Of a stretch of DNA of 64,000 nt, positions 1-12,500 are shown piece by piece. The stretch covers positions 620,001 to 684,000 of the forward strand of contig JALIZF010001794.1 in NCBI GenBank assembly GCA_029948255.1. The letters are read 5' to 3'. Both the position numbers and the translations under genes were made by a program. Positions within the stretch are counted from its first letter, which is position 1. Each line of letters begins with the position of its first letter. The notes beneath the pieces were generated by a model. The model saw only the letters and a list, made by a program, of their open reading frames with translations, was not told the DNA's origin and made no database searches. The stretch is from Telmatactis stephensoni. Its lineage: Eukaryota; Cnidaria; Anthozoa; Actiniaria; Isophelliidae.

Positions 1-103
1 AATTATGGCCAGTTTCAAGAGGAATATAAAACCACCATACCATACAAAAGTTTTTCTATACTTGTACATTAATACAAGTCGTGTGGAATCACTTTGGCAG
101 TAC

Positions 104-3100
104 CTTTATGGCCTCAAAGTTCCGTGCCTCTTCTTCAATCAGTTGATTTTTCTTTTGTGCTGAGATATCACCACTATCTTCAAACTGTGTTTCAAACCCT
201 CCAGGACTAAAAGCCTCTGTGGCTAATTTAGGCACTGTTATGGCTGGTATGGTTAACGGCCTGTTAAAAATGATTCAATATTAAATGGCTGAGAAGATAA
301 GTATTATCTGTGGACCTATTTACAGAAGTCCTGCAAGCAGTTTCTGTGCGTGATTGCAACAATGCATAATAAGTCTATTGGCAATAGAAGGGACTTCTTA
401 TTCAATAGCCGACTTCGAAGTTACGGTTCACTTGCTACATACAAAAGTATCAAGACGAGGCTATACGTGCATAAAGCTCAGTCATTCGTAACAAAACAAA
501 CGTTTTAGCACATAGCCTCATTCTGAGTCCTTTGTACGTATGTGGCAGGTGAAGCATATCTCACAACTATTGATATTCTGTGAGAAAAAAATTACAACTA
601 GTTCTATAATAAACTTCGAAAGATTGATGCCATCAAAAGACAATGACTTTCTTTTCATATCTAAACCTTTTGAAATTACAAAGCCACTTACTTGTGAGAG
701 GAAGGTGCTTTACCCTTTTCTAAAGCAAGGTAGTGGTTTTCCAAAGCATCCAGCAAACTGTTTGGTGCCTTTGAAGTATAGTTTATATCATAAGTAATAT
801 GGCAGGTTTGAGGTTGTAATGGGGATATCCCAGGGTGCTCATGAAGAAAAATTTTTATAGAGCAGTTTTTGTATGAAGGATGGTTTATGGCCCGGGGGGT
901 ACTCCCATATATTTGCTATACGGGTATGTGCCGCTGGATAGGGTATGGTTTTTGGCCCTGCTGTCTTAAACAGGGTATACATTTTACCCAAAATTGTCTT
1001 AAACAGGATCTATAACTTTGACGAGATCCCAAATCTTGCCATATCATCTTTTTGTGTCTTAGATAGGGTACTATATTCAAAATAACCAAAAAAAGCGCTT
1101 CCTCAGCCGTTTTTTGTCTAATCGTATGCAACGGATCGGAAATGAATGAGGAGGCTAGGGTCAATTTTCGTCTCTTTTGTCTTGAACAGGGTATGATTTT
1201 TTCACTTTCGAGTGTCTTAAACAGGGTCAGGTTTCTAGAACTCCGGCGGCACACCCCTATCCAAAATGGGGTTGTGTTGGTATATATGGGTAAAAATATT
1301 CAAAATTCCTGCTATAACTGTTGGGCAGTGAATGTGCCTGTTGTATGGTATGACATGTACCTGTGTGGCTGGTCTGACATTTGATACACTGAAAATTCTT
1401 GACAGACAGGATTCCTTGACAATAGTTGACTTCAGTGCAGATTGTTAGCTAGCTTACCATGTCAAGTATATTTGTTGTGAGCAATATTATTTATTATAAT
1501 AAATTGTTTCTTTTCTATGTGATTAGAACTCAGCTCTATCTTTTATGAGTTACCTTGCTGAGATCAGGAATATCCTCCTTATCAAAACCCACATCTTCTG
1601 CAGTCTTAAGAAAGTCCTGTACTTTATCCATCCTCGTAACAAACTTTTTATAAATATCTAAACCAGCTTTGCATTCTTTCTTTTGCATATCAAAGTATTT
1701 TTCTGTAACGCAAGAACATCATCAAAGTCAGTCACTGTGAACAATGGCTATAAATCTGATGAATCTTGAAATCCCATTCTCTTCCCAGGGAGTACTGTTG
1801 TACTAGATCTCACCATTTTGATTTTAGCTACCTTAAGATGTATGATGGTAGTGGGGATGGCGATGGCAGATGATTGTGTGAGCATGTTTGCAAAACGTTT
1901 TTTGTGTGTACTGTCCTTGCAGGACATCAGTTGATGCTGTTTCATGTCCCAGTGCCAGAGGACAGGAATGGCAAAGACAACAGCATGAACACAAAAATCT
2001 GTTTTGAAAACGTGCTTCCATCATCATCTGACATCTCCATCCTCATTCCCATCATAGATCTTAAGGTCATTATTATCCTGTTTGGCTATTTGTGTGTGTA
2101 AAAGATAGCTGCCTCTTATTGGACTAAAGCAGCTTGAAGCCAAGAATGCATAGATTTACAGAACCCCCTGAAATTGGACGTGCTACATTACAGAGCATAG
2201 AATGATATTGTACCTAAGAGATTAATGATACCATCATTATAACAAGCAAACAATCTGATGAGATCCTACAAATAAATCAACAAAAGAATAATTGATTAAA
2301 AGATGAAATTTGGAAGAAATCACAAGATAACCTGTAACTTCAAGCAAATAGAAAATCACAAACAAGCATTAATTTGTACAATTATGTACTAAGGTTTAAT
2401 CTAGTGAAGGAGAAATGATTAAAACCCATGATGTCTAGCTTACCTTGAACAGCAGCACAAATGCACAGTTTATAACTCCATTGGAGAGTTCTGATGATTT
2501 AACCTAGAGGATTACCAAACAAATAAATAATGGAGCATGGCAACTGATACCTATCCCTGCAAAGTTTTTTTAATTAGTGAAAATCACTATTCCAAACCTA
2601 CCACGAATATTCTCTACAGATATTACATGTACAACACTCAGTTCATATATGTCTCAATGCAAACAGGAATTGAATGTAAGACACACATAAGTTGAAAGAT
2701 AAGCAGAGAACCACTACACCACCCTTACTACCTTGAATATAAGAGTTACTTCACAGTCAAATGAAGACTTTAGAAATATACTTACATCAACGTCTAGAAT
2801 AGCATCAACTTGTTTCTGTAAAACTGGCAAGGCCTTTAGAAGCTAGAAATACACCAATACATTACTTTAGATATAAGTCCCATTAATTGTGTAGTTCCAG
2901 AAAATATCCATACCCCACCACAGAGGGAACTTCGTATAACATCCCCCCTATCCCTCGGAATTTCCATTTTTCGCGTTATGATATTGACCCCCACCCCTCT
3001 GGAATTTCCAAAAATTGAAAGCCCACATTTCAATACCCCCTGGAAAATTTGTTGTTACAATTTAGCAGTTTAGAGCTGACAGAAACATTAACAGTTCAGC

Positions 3101-6100
3101 AAGTGAATCGGTAATCGATCGCCCGGCATGTGCAGCCGCTGTGCCGGGCAATTTGTGTAAAGTATCGTATTTAAAACCGTAAAATCGGACTTTTGATGAG
3201 TTCCGAGGCTATACCAAACTTATTTGGGAGACTAGTTAAGAACTGGCTTATTTTAAAACTCTTTCAGTTTGAATGAAGCAGAAAATTTTACTATATCTCT
3301 ATGTCATCTCTATGTCGATTAAGCAAAGTTTACGATCGTTCTGTAATCGAACGCCATTCAACAGCGGCATGCGAAAATTTCTTTGATTCGCTTAGTTAAA
3401 AGGATGTCATGGTTTCCTTGTGAAAAATGGTCATTTCTTATCGATAAGTATAAAATTTCTCAAAAGATTCACCATGTTTTATACAAAAACTTCTTCGCAG
3501 CCAAGCGTATTAGACATTGGGTTTCCTGTGTCTGGGGACTGGATACGAATGTTAGCAGCCATGTTGTCTTCCAGTTCGCATCTAAGGATTCATCTAAGGT
3601 TGTTTTCTTCAATTTATCGTTTCCAAAGGAAAAAATCATTTAGAATTGATGAAAATGTGTAAAACTGAATTATTGTACGTAAGTTTTTATTAAAATTAAA
3701 GAAGTTATTCCATAATTTGCAGTCATTTGGGAGCTCGTTAAAAGTCCAACCCTCTGGAAATTTTGTTCGATTTGTTTACCCCCCTGTCCTTTGGATTTTC
3801 CAAGGGTATTTGACCCCCCTGCCCCCTGGAATTTCCGATTCCCTCCGTGGTGGGGTATGGATATTTTCTGGAACTACACATTACCATACATGTATGTAGC
3901 TATTTAAGGATATGATTGGTCAGGTTTAAGGGCCCATATAACTTTGCATGGACTCATTACATTACAAAGTACAAAAACAGTCACCATGCTGGTATCTACA
4001 AACCTTGGTTGTATCACATGTTCTCAGTACACCATCTTGTTTTCTAAAAGATAGCAAATTAGCAGTCAAAAATTGAGCAAATTAGTTAATTGAATTCAAA
4101 ATAAATAAATAAACAAACAAACAAACAAATAAATTTATTTAATAAATAATAATTAAAATTAATATTGTAAACACAAAACACTAACCAATAGTAGCAACTG
4201 CTGAAGGCATGTTGAATATATGTTATTAACAACATTACATTTAACACACTGATACCGGTCCACTGCCATTGGTGGTCTGAAGGCTCAAACCAACCCCTCC
4301 CCCTTACTTTAACCTTCAAATTGTGTAAATAATGATAATAATAATTTTTATTGAGGGTAAAACCTACTCGCGTTAAGCGATTTTCAGCAGGGCCCTAAAA
4401 ATTGAGTGGACAAAAGGACACATTTCAATACACACAAAGGCTGAGAATGCAGATAAAGGTCCTCCTTACAAAACTCCTGACAACAGGCCTGTGGTTACTA
4501 TAGAGGGATTTCACGGCAGCCATGCTTATTTTGATCACAAACATGGCTTCTGTGAAATCCCTCTATTGTTACTCGCCATTTTTTCCCAGTATAGAAGATC
4601 ACTTTTGGGGTGAACTGAACATATACAGTATGTTAAAAAGTATTCTTTTGCATTGCATTTTAAAGAGTTGTACATACCCTCGTTTTATTCTACAGAAGTC
4701 ATATCCCATTTCTCTATAGGAGGATGCTTTTTCATTAAGGTAGCCAGAATACCTTCTTACAAAGGTAGACATATCATATCCTGCAAAAACAACAACTTGA
4801 AGTTTGTACAATGTACTAGTTGTAAGTGAACAATGTCCCAGTATGCAGAGCTAATGGCATCCTCAGGGACCCTAGGGTCATATGATAGTATGAGACAAAA
4901 ACAAAATGAACAAATAAATAAATAAACAAACAAAACAAAGAAAAAACAAACACAAACAAACAAAACAAAAAAACTAGATCTTATTAGGAAACCACTAATT
5001 TCTAGTTAATTAACCCACTTTCACTGAGCAAACTAAACCAAGAAGTTATCACAAAATATTAATTTTGTTATTACTATCACCATCAATCAAAACAAACATC
5101 TTGATCATCTCTTATACTTACCTAAAACCCCACTTTTGTCCTGGAAACTCTGTAAACTGAAGGATGTGGTACTGGATGCCATATACTGAATAAATCTCTG
5201 CAGGTAAGAGAAAAATATATATTATAATATATAATTATATAATACATGTACAGTATGTATAGTAGATACACATCTACTAATTAATGGCTACCTCTTCACA
5301 ATGATCAGACACAACTTTTTGTCACCATTAACATTCCAATCCATATAATCCATATAACCTATTAAGTTTATGGTTAGCTACTCAATCATCAGAGTGTTTT
5401 AATACTCTAAGGCTACATACATGTACTTGTATACCCCTGGGCAATCACTTATAAATCACTTCACATTAATTAACAAACCCTCTCGTTCCACTGTTTGCAT
5501 AATATTATGCATCTTGTCAGATTAAAGTTTCAATTGTTTGATAGACTACCAACAGTCCAGACAGGGGCGGAGTTTTCACTAATAATGTCTGCACACTTTG
5601 TTGGCTTCATGGTAGCCTATTACTGAATGTTAGTCTGATGGAATGTATAATTATGCAAATGGTTGTAAAAAAGCAATAATTATAATTTACACTCAGATGA
5701 AGAAAAAATGAAAATCTCTAAACACATTGTTAATTGCTCACACTTGACATACAGTAATTTCAATCTATGAGGTTATAAAATAATCTTGTAATAAATGTCT
5801 GGGATTTAAAACAATCATTTCCAGCATTCTCATTTCCAAAAGTAAACTATTGAATGTGTTTCTAGATTGTTAATTGCTGTGGTTTAGAACAAATGTCAGG
5901 AAACAGCTCCTTCCCACATCAATCACCCTACTTTATTGTCAGTTACCCTAGACCAAAAAATTAATACATGTTTTAGGCAGCCAGGCACTGCTATTGAGTC
6001 TTATCATTAAAGAAAGATACACTGTAAATACTGAAATAAATAATTGCATACAAATAGAAATAAATGAATATGTATACCAAAAGGCAGGTAAAATGGGACT

Positions 6101-8288
6101 CGTAGTCCCATGCTAGGTACCCACCGACCAGAAATCATAAAAAAAGTGACACTAATCTTGCAGTGGGATTCCTGTGTGTCATGTGTGGCGTGTTTATAGA
6201 CCAGCTCTGAACTCGACTTTTGGTATGGATGTGTGTATGTAGACATGTTGAGGGAACGATGGTTTGTGATGTCATCAAAATATGCTTGGAATGATCGTGC
6301 TGACCATGTGATTTCACAATCAAAGTTGGAGTCTTTCTTTTCTAGCTAAGTTGTCGTTGTTATTCAGATTTATCATATAATATCCCGGGAATCCACTGAA
6401 TCCTGCTTTGTGTTCGTGGAAGTATTCAACAAGGCCACAAACTGTTTAGTGATATTTCTCAGGGAAGACAATGTCCTTTTATGAGTTTTTCATTGCCATT
6501 GCCTGCTCGACCGAAGCAAGATGATATAAAGTTGCATTCCAATTGGTTCGATCTCCTTACCAAAGAAGTAAAATCTCTTTAGAAAGCCACATGATATCGC
6601 TAAAATTTCTGATGAATAGAAATTTTGCTTTCTTTACGCAGTTTACTCTCAGTAGTTCAGTTAAATCCACAACATATATTTATGCATTCTCTATACATTA
6701 CAAGGCAAATTATGTCATATTTATCAAGCACTCTTTTAGCTGCCAGGGAGCAATTGACATCCTTTCCTAAACAAACTTTAATCATTTAGTTTTATAATCA
6801 TTGCTGACACTTTTTGTGATTGTTTGAAAAAGCATTATATATTTGAATAAAATGTACTTGTACATTTCTAAAACTTGTGTTGTCGTAGCCCGTTTGTAAA
6901 CATTTTTAGATCGCTCGCAGCACTTCACTTTCTGTTAGAAACGGATAGTTCATATAAATTTACTTAACACATCAAAAAAGTCTCGACACGATGCTAGGAG
7001 AAGCATGGAAATACGCTGACTATCACTCATTTTGATTTTCATTGAAATTCTTTCCTCACAATAAATTTTGCTCAAAAATCATTGGATCAAAAGGCCTGCA
7101 TGAATAAAAGGTAAATACTTCTAGATCACCATAAATATAGGATTTTATGAAAATATACATAATATGTACGTGGAGAACAAAACATTAGATCACAAATTAA
7201 ACACTAATTTAAATATCAAATTTGTCAAGTTTCAGCTGCCTATTATTTTACTTGATCTGACATTTAATTTTAAAGACAAGATATGTCTATGGCAACAAAG
7301 AAATAAATCCTAACAACACAAACCTTTACGGCAGTAGATTTAGAAATCAGAAATAGTAAATTGAGAAAATAAATGTAAAGTTGTCATTCATTAAGTGTTT
7401 AGAAGGCTGTAATTGTCTTGCCTTTTTACTTTTAATGTTGTATTAATGACCTCCCTTTATTCTGTATGCAATGGCCATATTAAAATGGCTTCTTAGTGTC
7501 AATTAATTTCATGTATTTGCGAAGGAAGCGGCTGAACTTACTAATGAATGATTACATGACCCCAAAAGCAAAGTGAGGTTATTTGACACCTAAAAGTTGA
7601 CTACTCTAAAACAAATCTATCTGCACAAAACACATAATATACGCTGAAAGCATTGTTATCAATGGTCGAAGAAGAAATGGTGAATTCCTAAGCATAAATA
7701 GAAAGCTATATTTGATAGTTTGCTTGGAAATGTTGCGGGAAATCAGTAATTTGGTTCGTACCACACGATGCCAGCCACAAGGGTCTTGCAAATATATCCT
7801 TACAGTACAAACACAAAATTGTAACGCAATGTTTCAAACATAAAAAATTAAATTGATATTTTTTTAATATATTATATCACTGAGCTTGGTTCATGTGCTT
7901 AGATTACGGGTCAATAGTAAATCTTACCCCATTGCCGTAACTCATTAAATTGTGGAAAGTGCACAGAGCCTTGAACACAACCACCCAGCTAGAATTTGTG
8001 CATCTTTCGAACAGAATATCCGCCAAATTCGGGATTGACACATTGTCGGTATTAGTACATTGAATGAGGTCTGCAATAGAAAGCAAAATTAAAACACCAC
8101 TTGACTCAACAGGAAAGAAATCATTGGTCAAGTACGACAAATAATATTCACATAAACAACAACTCACAATCGATGTGTTTTCTCTTCGGCCCCATCACCT
8201 CACGACTAGTAGCTTTGCAAGCAATTTTGGCCAAATTGGACCCAGTAATAGAGTGCCTGGCGGCGTCGAGTTTGTCAACGACAGACAT
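104..8288 (-). CDS. PICALM: PICALM/AP180 clathrin-assembly protein, N-terminal 345 residues (gene continues past left edge)
   Basis: Eleven minus-strand exons with GT-AG borders and consistent phase: 8288-8168, 8070-7928, 5197-5122, 4780-4678, 4043-4004, 2842-2786, 2503-2444, 2265-2214, 1702-1554, 768-692 and 260-104. They encode a full ANTH domain. The family adaptor binds PtdIns(4,5)P2 and clathrin/AP2 at the plasma membrane and sorts SNAREs in endocytosis. KATSREVMGPKRKH (residues 25-38) matches the ANTH lipid-binding signature KATx6PKxKH. Exon 9 reads YFDMQKKECKAGLDIYKKF and exon 8 DLIRLFACYNDGIINLL, close to vertebrate PICALM. The start at 8288 puts MSVVDKLDAARHSITGS in register with family N-termini. 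The clathrin- and AP2-binding tail must lie left of base 104. PICALM and neuronal AP180 (SNAP91) share this domain, and early animals usually have a single gene. The E-box pair at 8394-8418 lies just upstream. Confidence 0.93.
880..1300. repeat. Interspersed repeat with TGTCTTAAACAGGGTAT motifs
   Basis: Lies in the PICALM intron between exons 10 and 9. Variants of TGTCTTAAACAGGGTAT occur about five times (near 960, 995, 1055, 1178 and 1210). The left end carries a GGGGGGTACTCCCATATA motif. A GTGCCGCTGGATAGGG block near the left end reappears inverted near 1240-1262. A related fragment lies at 19590-19660. Open frames here are not credible genes. Confidence 0.6.
2888..3880. mobile_element. Non-autonomous DNA element with about 45 bp TIRs (993 bp)
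   Basis: Left end TGTGTAGTTCCAGAAAAT...CCACCACAGAGGGAA is repeated in inverse at 3836-3880. It sits in the PICALM intron between exons 6 and 5. Inside are imperfect repeats of CCCCTCTGGAATTTCC and no transposase. A 174 bp relative with the same termini lies at 16619-16792. The target-site duplication is not clear, so the superfamily is unassigned. Confidence 0.75.
4501..4565. repeat. 65 bp hairpin MITE with TA ends
   Basis: GAGGGATTTCACGGCAGCCATG pairs with its near-perfect reverse complement, and TA stands at both ends, as with Tc1/mariner-derived MITEs. It lies 110 bp from PICALM exon 4, in intron sequence. Confidence 0.6.
5198..7927. other. PICALM intron 2, no further gene seen
   Basis: AT-rich 2.7 kb intron. 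Short open frames at 6007-6323 and 6543-6770 lack recognisable domains or splice support. No repeat structure was recognised beyond A/T-rich low-complexity stretches. Confidence 0.5.
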
Positions 8289-8393
8289 CTTGGTTGGACA
8301 AACACCAGGAAACACAAAAAAATTGTTCGATGACAAAGTTCTTCAAAAATTTGCAAGTCTCTATCCTGTCCAAAATGGCGTACCTTCTTGCTT

Positions 8394-8421
8394 ATCACGT
8401 GACTTATCATCACGTGACGTC
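8394..8421. promoter_or_regulatory. Tandem CLEAR-like E-boxes upstream of PICALM
   Basis: The 10-mer ATCACGTGAC occurs twice, at 8394-8403 and 8409-8418, 15 bp apart and 106-130 bp upstream of the PICALM ATG (8288, minus). It differs by one base from the CLEAR consensus GTCACGTGAC bound by MiT/TFE factors. A TGACGTC CRE-like half overlaps at 8415-8421. Function is inferred from motif and position. Confidence 0.45.
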
Positions 8422-8534
8422 TACTCTGTTTTAATTTTGGCACGAAACAAGAATCTTTGTTTCCACAACCATTAAAGATTGTTTACTTTTTAAAGGATAG
8501 CACGAAATACTTTTTCTATTCATGCCTTCACTGT

Positions 8535-8537
8535 AAA

Positions 8538-8595
<58 letters not shown>

Positions 8596-8616
8596 GAAGA
8601 AACCCCCCCCCCCCCC
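8535..8616. repeat. Poly-A/AAAG tract followed by a C14 run
   Basis: A-rich run with AAAAG interruptions followed by an uninterrupted C run at 8603-8616. It is low complexity, lies upstream of PICALM, and its length is prone to assembly error. Confidence 0.9.
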
Positions 8617-9090
8617 ACAACAATTTTTTTTGTTTTCTTTTCCTTCTCTTTTTCGAAATTCATATTATGTGTTTAATAGTTTTATATATTCCAAACTGAA
8701 ATATTTCAACGTAACTGACAATTTACCGACTCTTTCCCCAATAATGAAATAGTTAACCACTGCTGCCCCCACTGCTGTATCATTTCAATACATCATGCTT
8801 CAGCATGCATGATTGTTGTTCATCAAGAATTGTACAATTCAAGAATTGTAGGATTCCCATGTAAAGTTCATCTGAGTTTCTTTTTCTCTAGTTGTTCCGG
8901 GTTAATTTTAGTCATAATTTTGATTTCACTGTGTAAAATTTTTGACTTTTTCTTGGTAATAGCTAGATTCCTTATGGTGTTAAAAATTCTCTCCCTGGGA
9001 TTCATTAAACACAATAGTGCCGTACTGATTGCTGAAACATGGTCAGCAAAGGACGATTAACATCATATCAATTTGCTTTGACATAATTAG

Positions 9091-9141
9091 ATAAATAAAT
9101 AAATAAACAAATAAATTAAAACAAGCAAACAAACAAACATA

Positions 9142-9212
<71 letters not shown>

Positions 9213-9560
9213 AAATGAATGAATGAATGAATGAATGAATGAATGAATGAATGAATGAATGAATGAATGAATGAATGAATGAATGAATGAATGAATGAAT
9301 GAATGAATGAATGAATGAATGAATGAATGAATGAATGAATGAATGAATGAATGAATGAATGAATGAATGAATGAATGAATGAATGAATGAATGAATGAAT
9401 GAATGAATGAATGAATGAATGAATGAATGAATGAATGAATGAATGAATGAATGAATGAATGAATGAATGAATGAATGAATGAATGAATGAATGAATGAAT
9501 GAATGAATGAATGAATGAATGATGAATGAATGAATGAATGATGAATGAATGAATGAATGA
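9091..9560. repeat. Compound tetranucleotide microsatellite (AAAT)n-(GAAT)n
   Basis: AAAT units with AAAC interruptions at 9091-9213 change to about 85 GAAT units up to 9560. Read on the minus strand this gives a long open frame of repeating His-Ser-Phe-Ile, which is an artefact and not a gene. It separates the divergent PICALM and MRPS15 genes. Confidence 0.95.
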
Positions 9561-9590
9561 TATGATTATTTACGCGGTACATATACATTG

Positions 9591-12500
9591 ACTTCTTTCA
9601 AGGTCTTACGCCCTGGGTCTCCGAGGACGCTCGGTACTTAGAAGATACGATGGGCTTCCTGTGTTAGCATTGAGCCCACGAGTTTGCCGCTGCCCACGTG
9701 AGTTTTCAGATTTCTAAACATGTTTGGACTAAAATCAGTTTGTGCATCTTCTTTACGTTTCATAAGACCTCAAATATGCTTTGTGAAAGGTACGTGAAAT
9801 AGCTTAATGCCAATAGAGTTTGTCCTTTGTATTGTGCACTAATTGTTTGGTTTATATGACATGTAGGTCCAGTCAGTTGTGCAGACACTTTACAACGTTG
9901 GTTGACACGTTTATCATTATCAACACTATCAGGTTAGACACGCTTTTAGACAGAGTACAATCATATTCTGTCATTGGTTAAATGAAGATTCTGCTTCAAG
10001 TTGTTGAATTAAATTCAGATACTATGTATGTTAGTGAAAAGTGAGAACAGTGAGTGTCAAGGTTTTAGGTTGAAATTGCTATCTTGGTTTCTCAACTTTA
10101 TGCATGCATTAGAGATGATTTGTAATGCTTAAGGTAGCTCACTATAGTTTAAAGATCTTTATACCAATAGTAAAAGCTGATGTATACTTTGACACCCATT
10201 CAGCCAACCATATGGCCCCGTTCAAACAAGAATGCAATTCAATGCAAATTTTAATTGACTTGCATCTTCATTTGAACACTGACCACAGGTAGCCCAAGCT
10301 CACTATTAGTGGCTATTTATAAGAGAATGTATGTCACTCAATAACACTAAAAATTTCTGTCTTAATTTTCATAAAATTCCACGGGACTTCTAGAGTGTGT
10401 TGTTTATGCTTTCATCTAACCTCTGAATGAGTTTCAGCGAAATTCGTCGATTTTAACTGCTCGCCCTAAGCCACTCAAAAATGGGGAGAAGGTAGGAAGC
10501 GATGGCCGACTCGAAGCCATCATACTGCTCAACTCCAGTCCAAATATCTTCCCGAAAAATCGCTCTAGTTCAAAAATTCCTTCGCACAGGGTTGAAACGA
10601 TAAATAAGCCACGTCCTCATGCCAGCCAAATCGAAGCAAACGCCTTTCCAAACGAGCCACGGGACTTGAACTTCCAAAAACTGTTCGCTTACGAGGAGAA
10701 GAAAATGCGTGACCGACAAAAGTTGTCACAACCAAACCGTTAAAAAATAGAGAGAGCCTGGGATCGAGCAACAACTACTACTTTGCTAGGCAAATTTGAT
10801 AAATATTATTCCTAATCCAAGAAGATATAGCTACATTACAAGATTCTTGAAGTCAAATACGGTTGTAAAATATCTCAAAACACCGCAGCGAAGGTTTTAG
10901 AACTGTTAAAATATGTCCGTCAAAGTAGAAATTGTAGCTCGATCCCAGGCTCTCTCTAATTTTTAACGGTTTGGTTGTGACAACTTTTTTCAGTCACGCA
11001 TTTTCTTCTCCTCGTAAGCGAACAGTTTTTGAAGTTCAAGTCCCGTGGCTCGTTTGGAAAGGCGTTTGCTTCGATTTGGCTGGCATGAGGACGTGGCTTA
11101 TTTATCGTTTCAACCCTGTGCGAAGGAATTTTTGAACTAGAGCGATTTTTCGGGAAGATATTTGGACTGGAGTTGAGCAGTATGATGGCTTCGAGTCGGC
11201 CATCGCTTCCTACCTTCTCCCCATTTTTGAGTGGCTTAGGGCGAGCAGTTAAAATCGACGAATTTCACTGAAACTCATTCAGAGGTTAGAAGAAAGCATG
11301 AACAACATACTCTAGAAGTCTCGTGGAATTTTATGAAAATTAAGACAGAAATTTTGAGTGATATTGAGTGCCATACATTCTCTTATAAATAGCCACTAAT
11401 AGTGAGCTTGGGCTACCTGTGCACTGACTTGTATCAACTTGTGTCTACTACACGTTTTGACTCATTTGAACAGTTGAAGCACTAAGCATCACAAGTTGTT
11501 TTTCTTCTTTTAGTCCATATTTCTGCACATTTCCTCTACTTCAAGTAAATATTTCAAGTAACATCAAACTGGATTTTCTCCTTGTCCTTAATCTAGCTGA
11601 TTTTTGTTGAAAAACTTGTGCTGACTTGCGTGGAACAGTGTTCAAATGAGACAAGCAAGTTGCAAGTCAAAACTTGCATTGACTTGCATTCTCATTTGAA
11701 TGGGGTCTCTGACAGATCATGAATTGGGGGATCATTTGATATGAAACTCATTGCTCGAAAGGTTGCTATAGCAACATCACATCAGCTTTAGTGAAGGCCA
11801 TTTTTCCCAATAAGATATAATTATAAAAATGCACATTTTCCACCGTGAATCAGTTTTAAAACTCATTTTAAGTAAAGTCCATATTTTATTCACCTTTCGT
11901 TGAATCTAAAGTATTTCAAAATTTTGATTTTATGAAAATTCTGTAGTGCCAATTTTTTTTCATATTGTTTTCAACCACTATTAATAGCTCTATTTCAGAA
12001 CTAAGCTGAAAAATTATGTTTTGGAAGTTTTTGCCCCAAAAGATGGACCACACATTATGATTCTGAATAAAAATTACATGTTACACATGTTCATGATCTT
12101 GAAAACTATAGTGAGATACCTTAAACATTTTACAGATTTGTTCACTCATGTTTAATTTCATTTGATTTAAAGGACAGACAGACAAAAAATATATATGTGG
12201 CTATGAGGATATTGAAGAACTACAGAAGTAAGTGAAAGTGAACAACATATATATATTTCTTCACATTCTTATGAATATCTAATGCTAAATCAGTGACAAA
12301 ATAATTTTTTGATAATATTTCTTCCAGTGCTCCAGAAAACATAAAAAGAATTTTTAGTTTGGAAAATGCAAATCAGGTTTGTTTATAATAGGACATTTGC
12401 ACGATTCTGTCATTTGACTACAACTACTAGAATGCTTAACTTCCAATTTTGTTTGTAAGTAATTAGTGTCAATTGTGATGTTGTCAAGGGGGAGAAAATC

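Noticed and set aside
9043..9588. Long minus-strand open frame of repeating His-Ser-Phe-Ile
   Set aside because: It is the translation of a GAAT tetranucleotide microsatellite.
10565..10774. 69-residue minus-strand frame
   Set aside because: It lies wholly inside a palindrome arm and has no domain or splice support.
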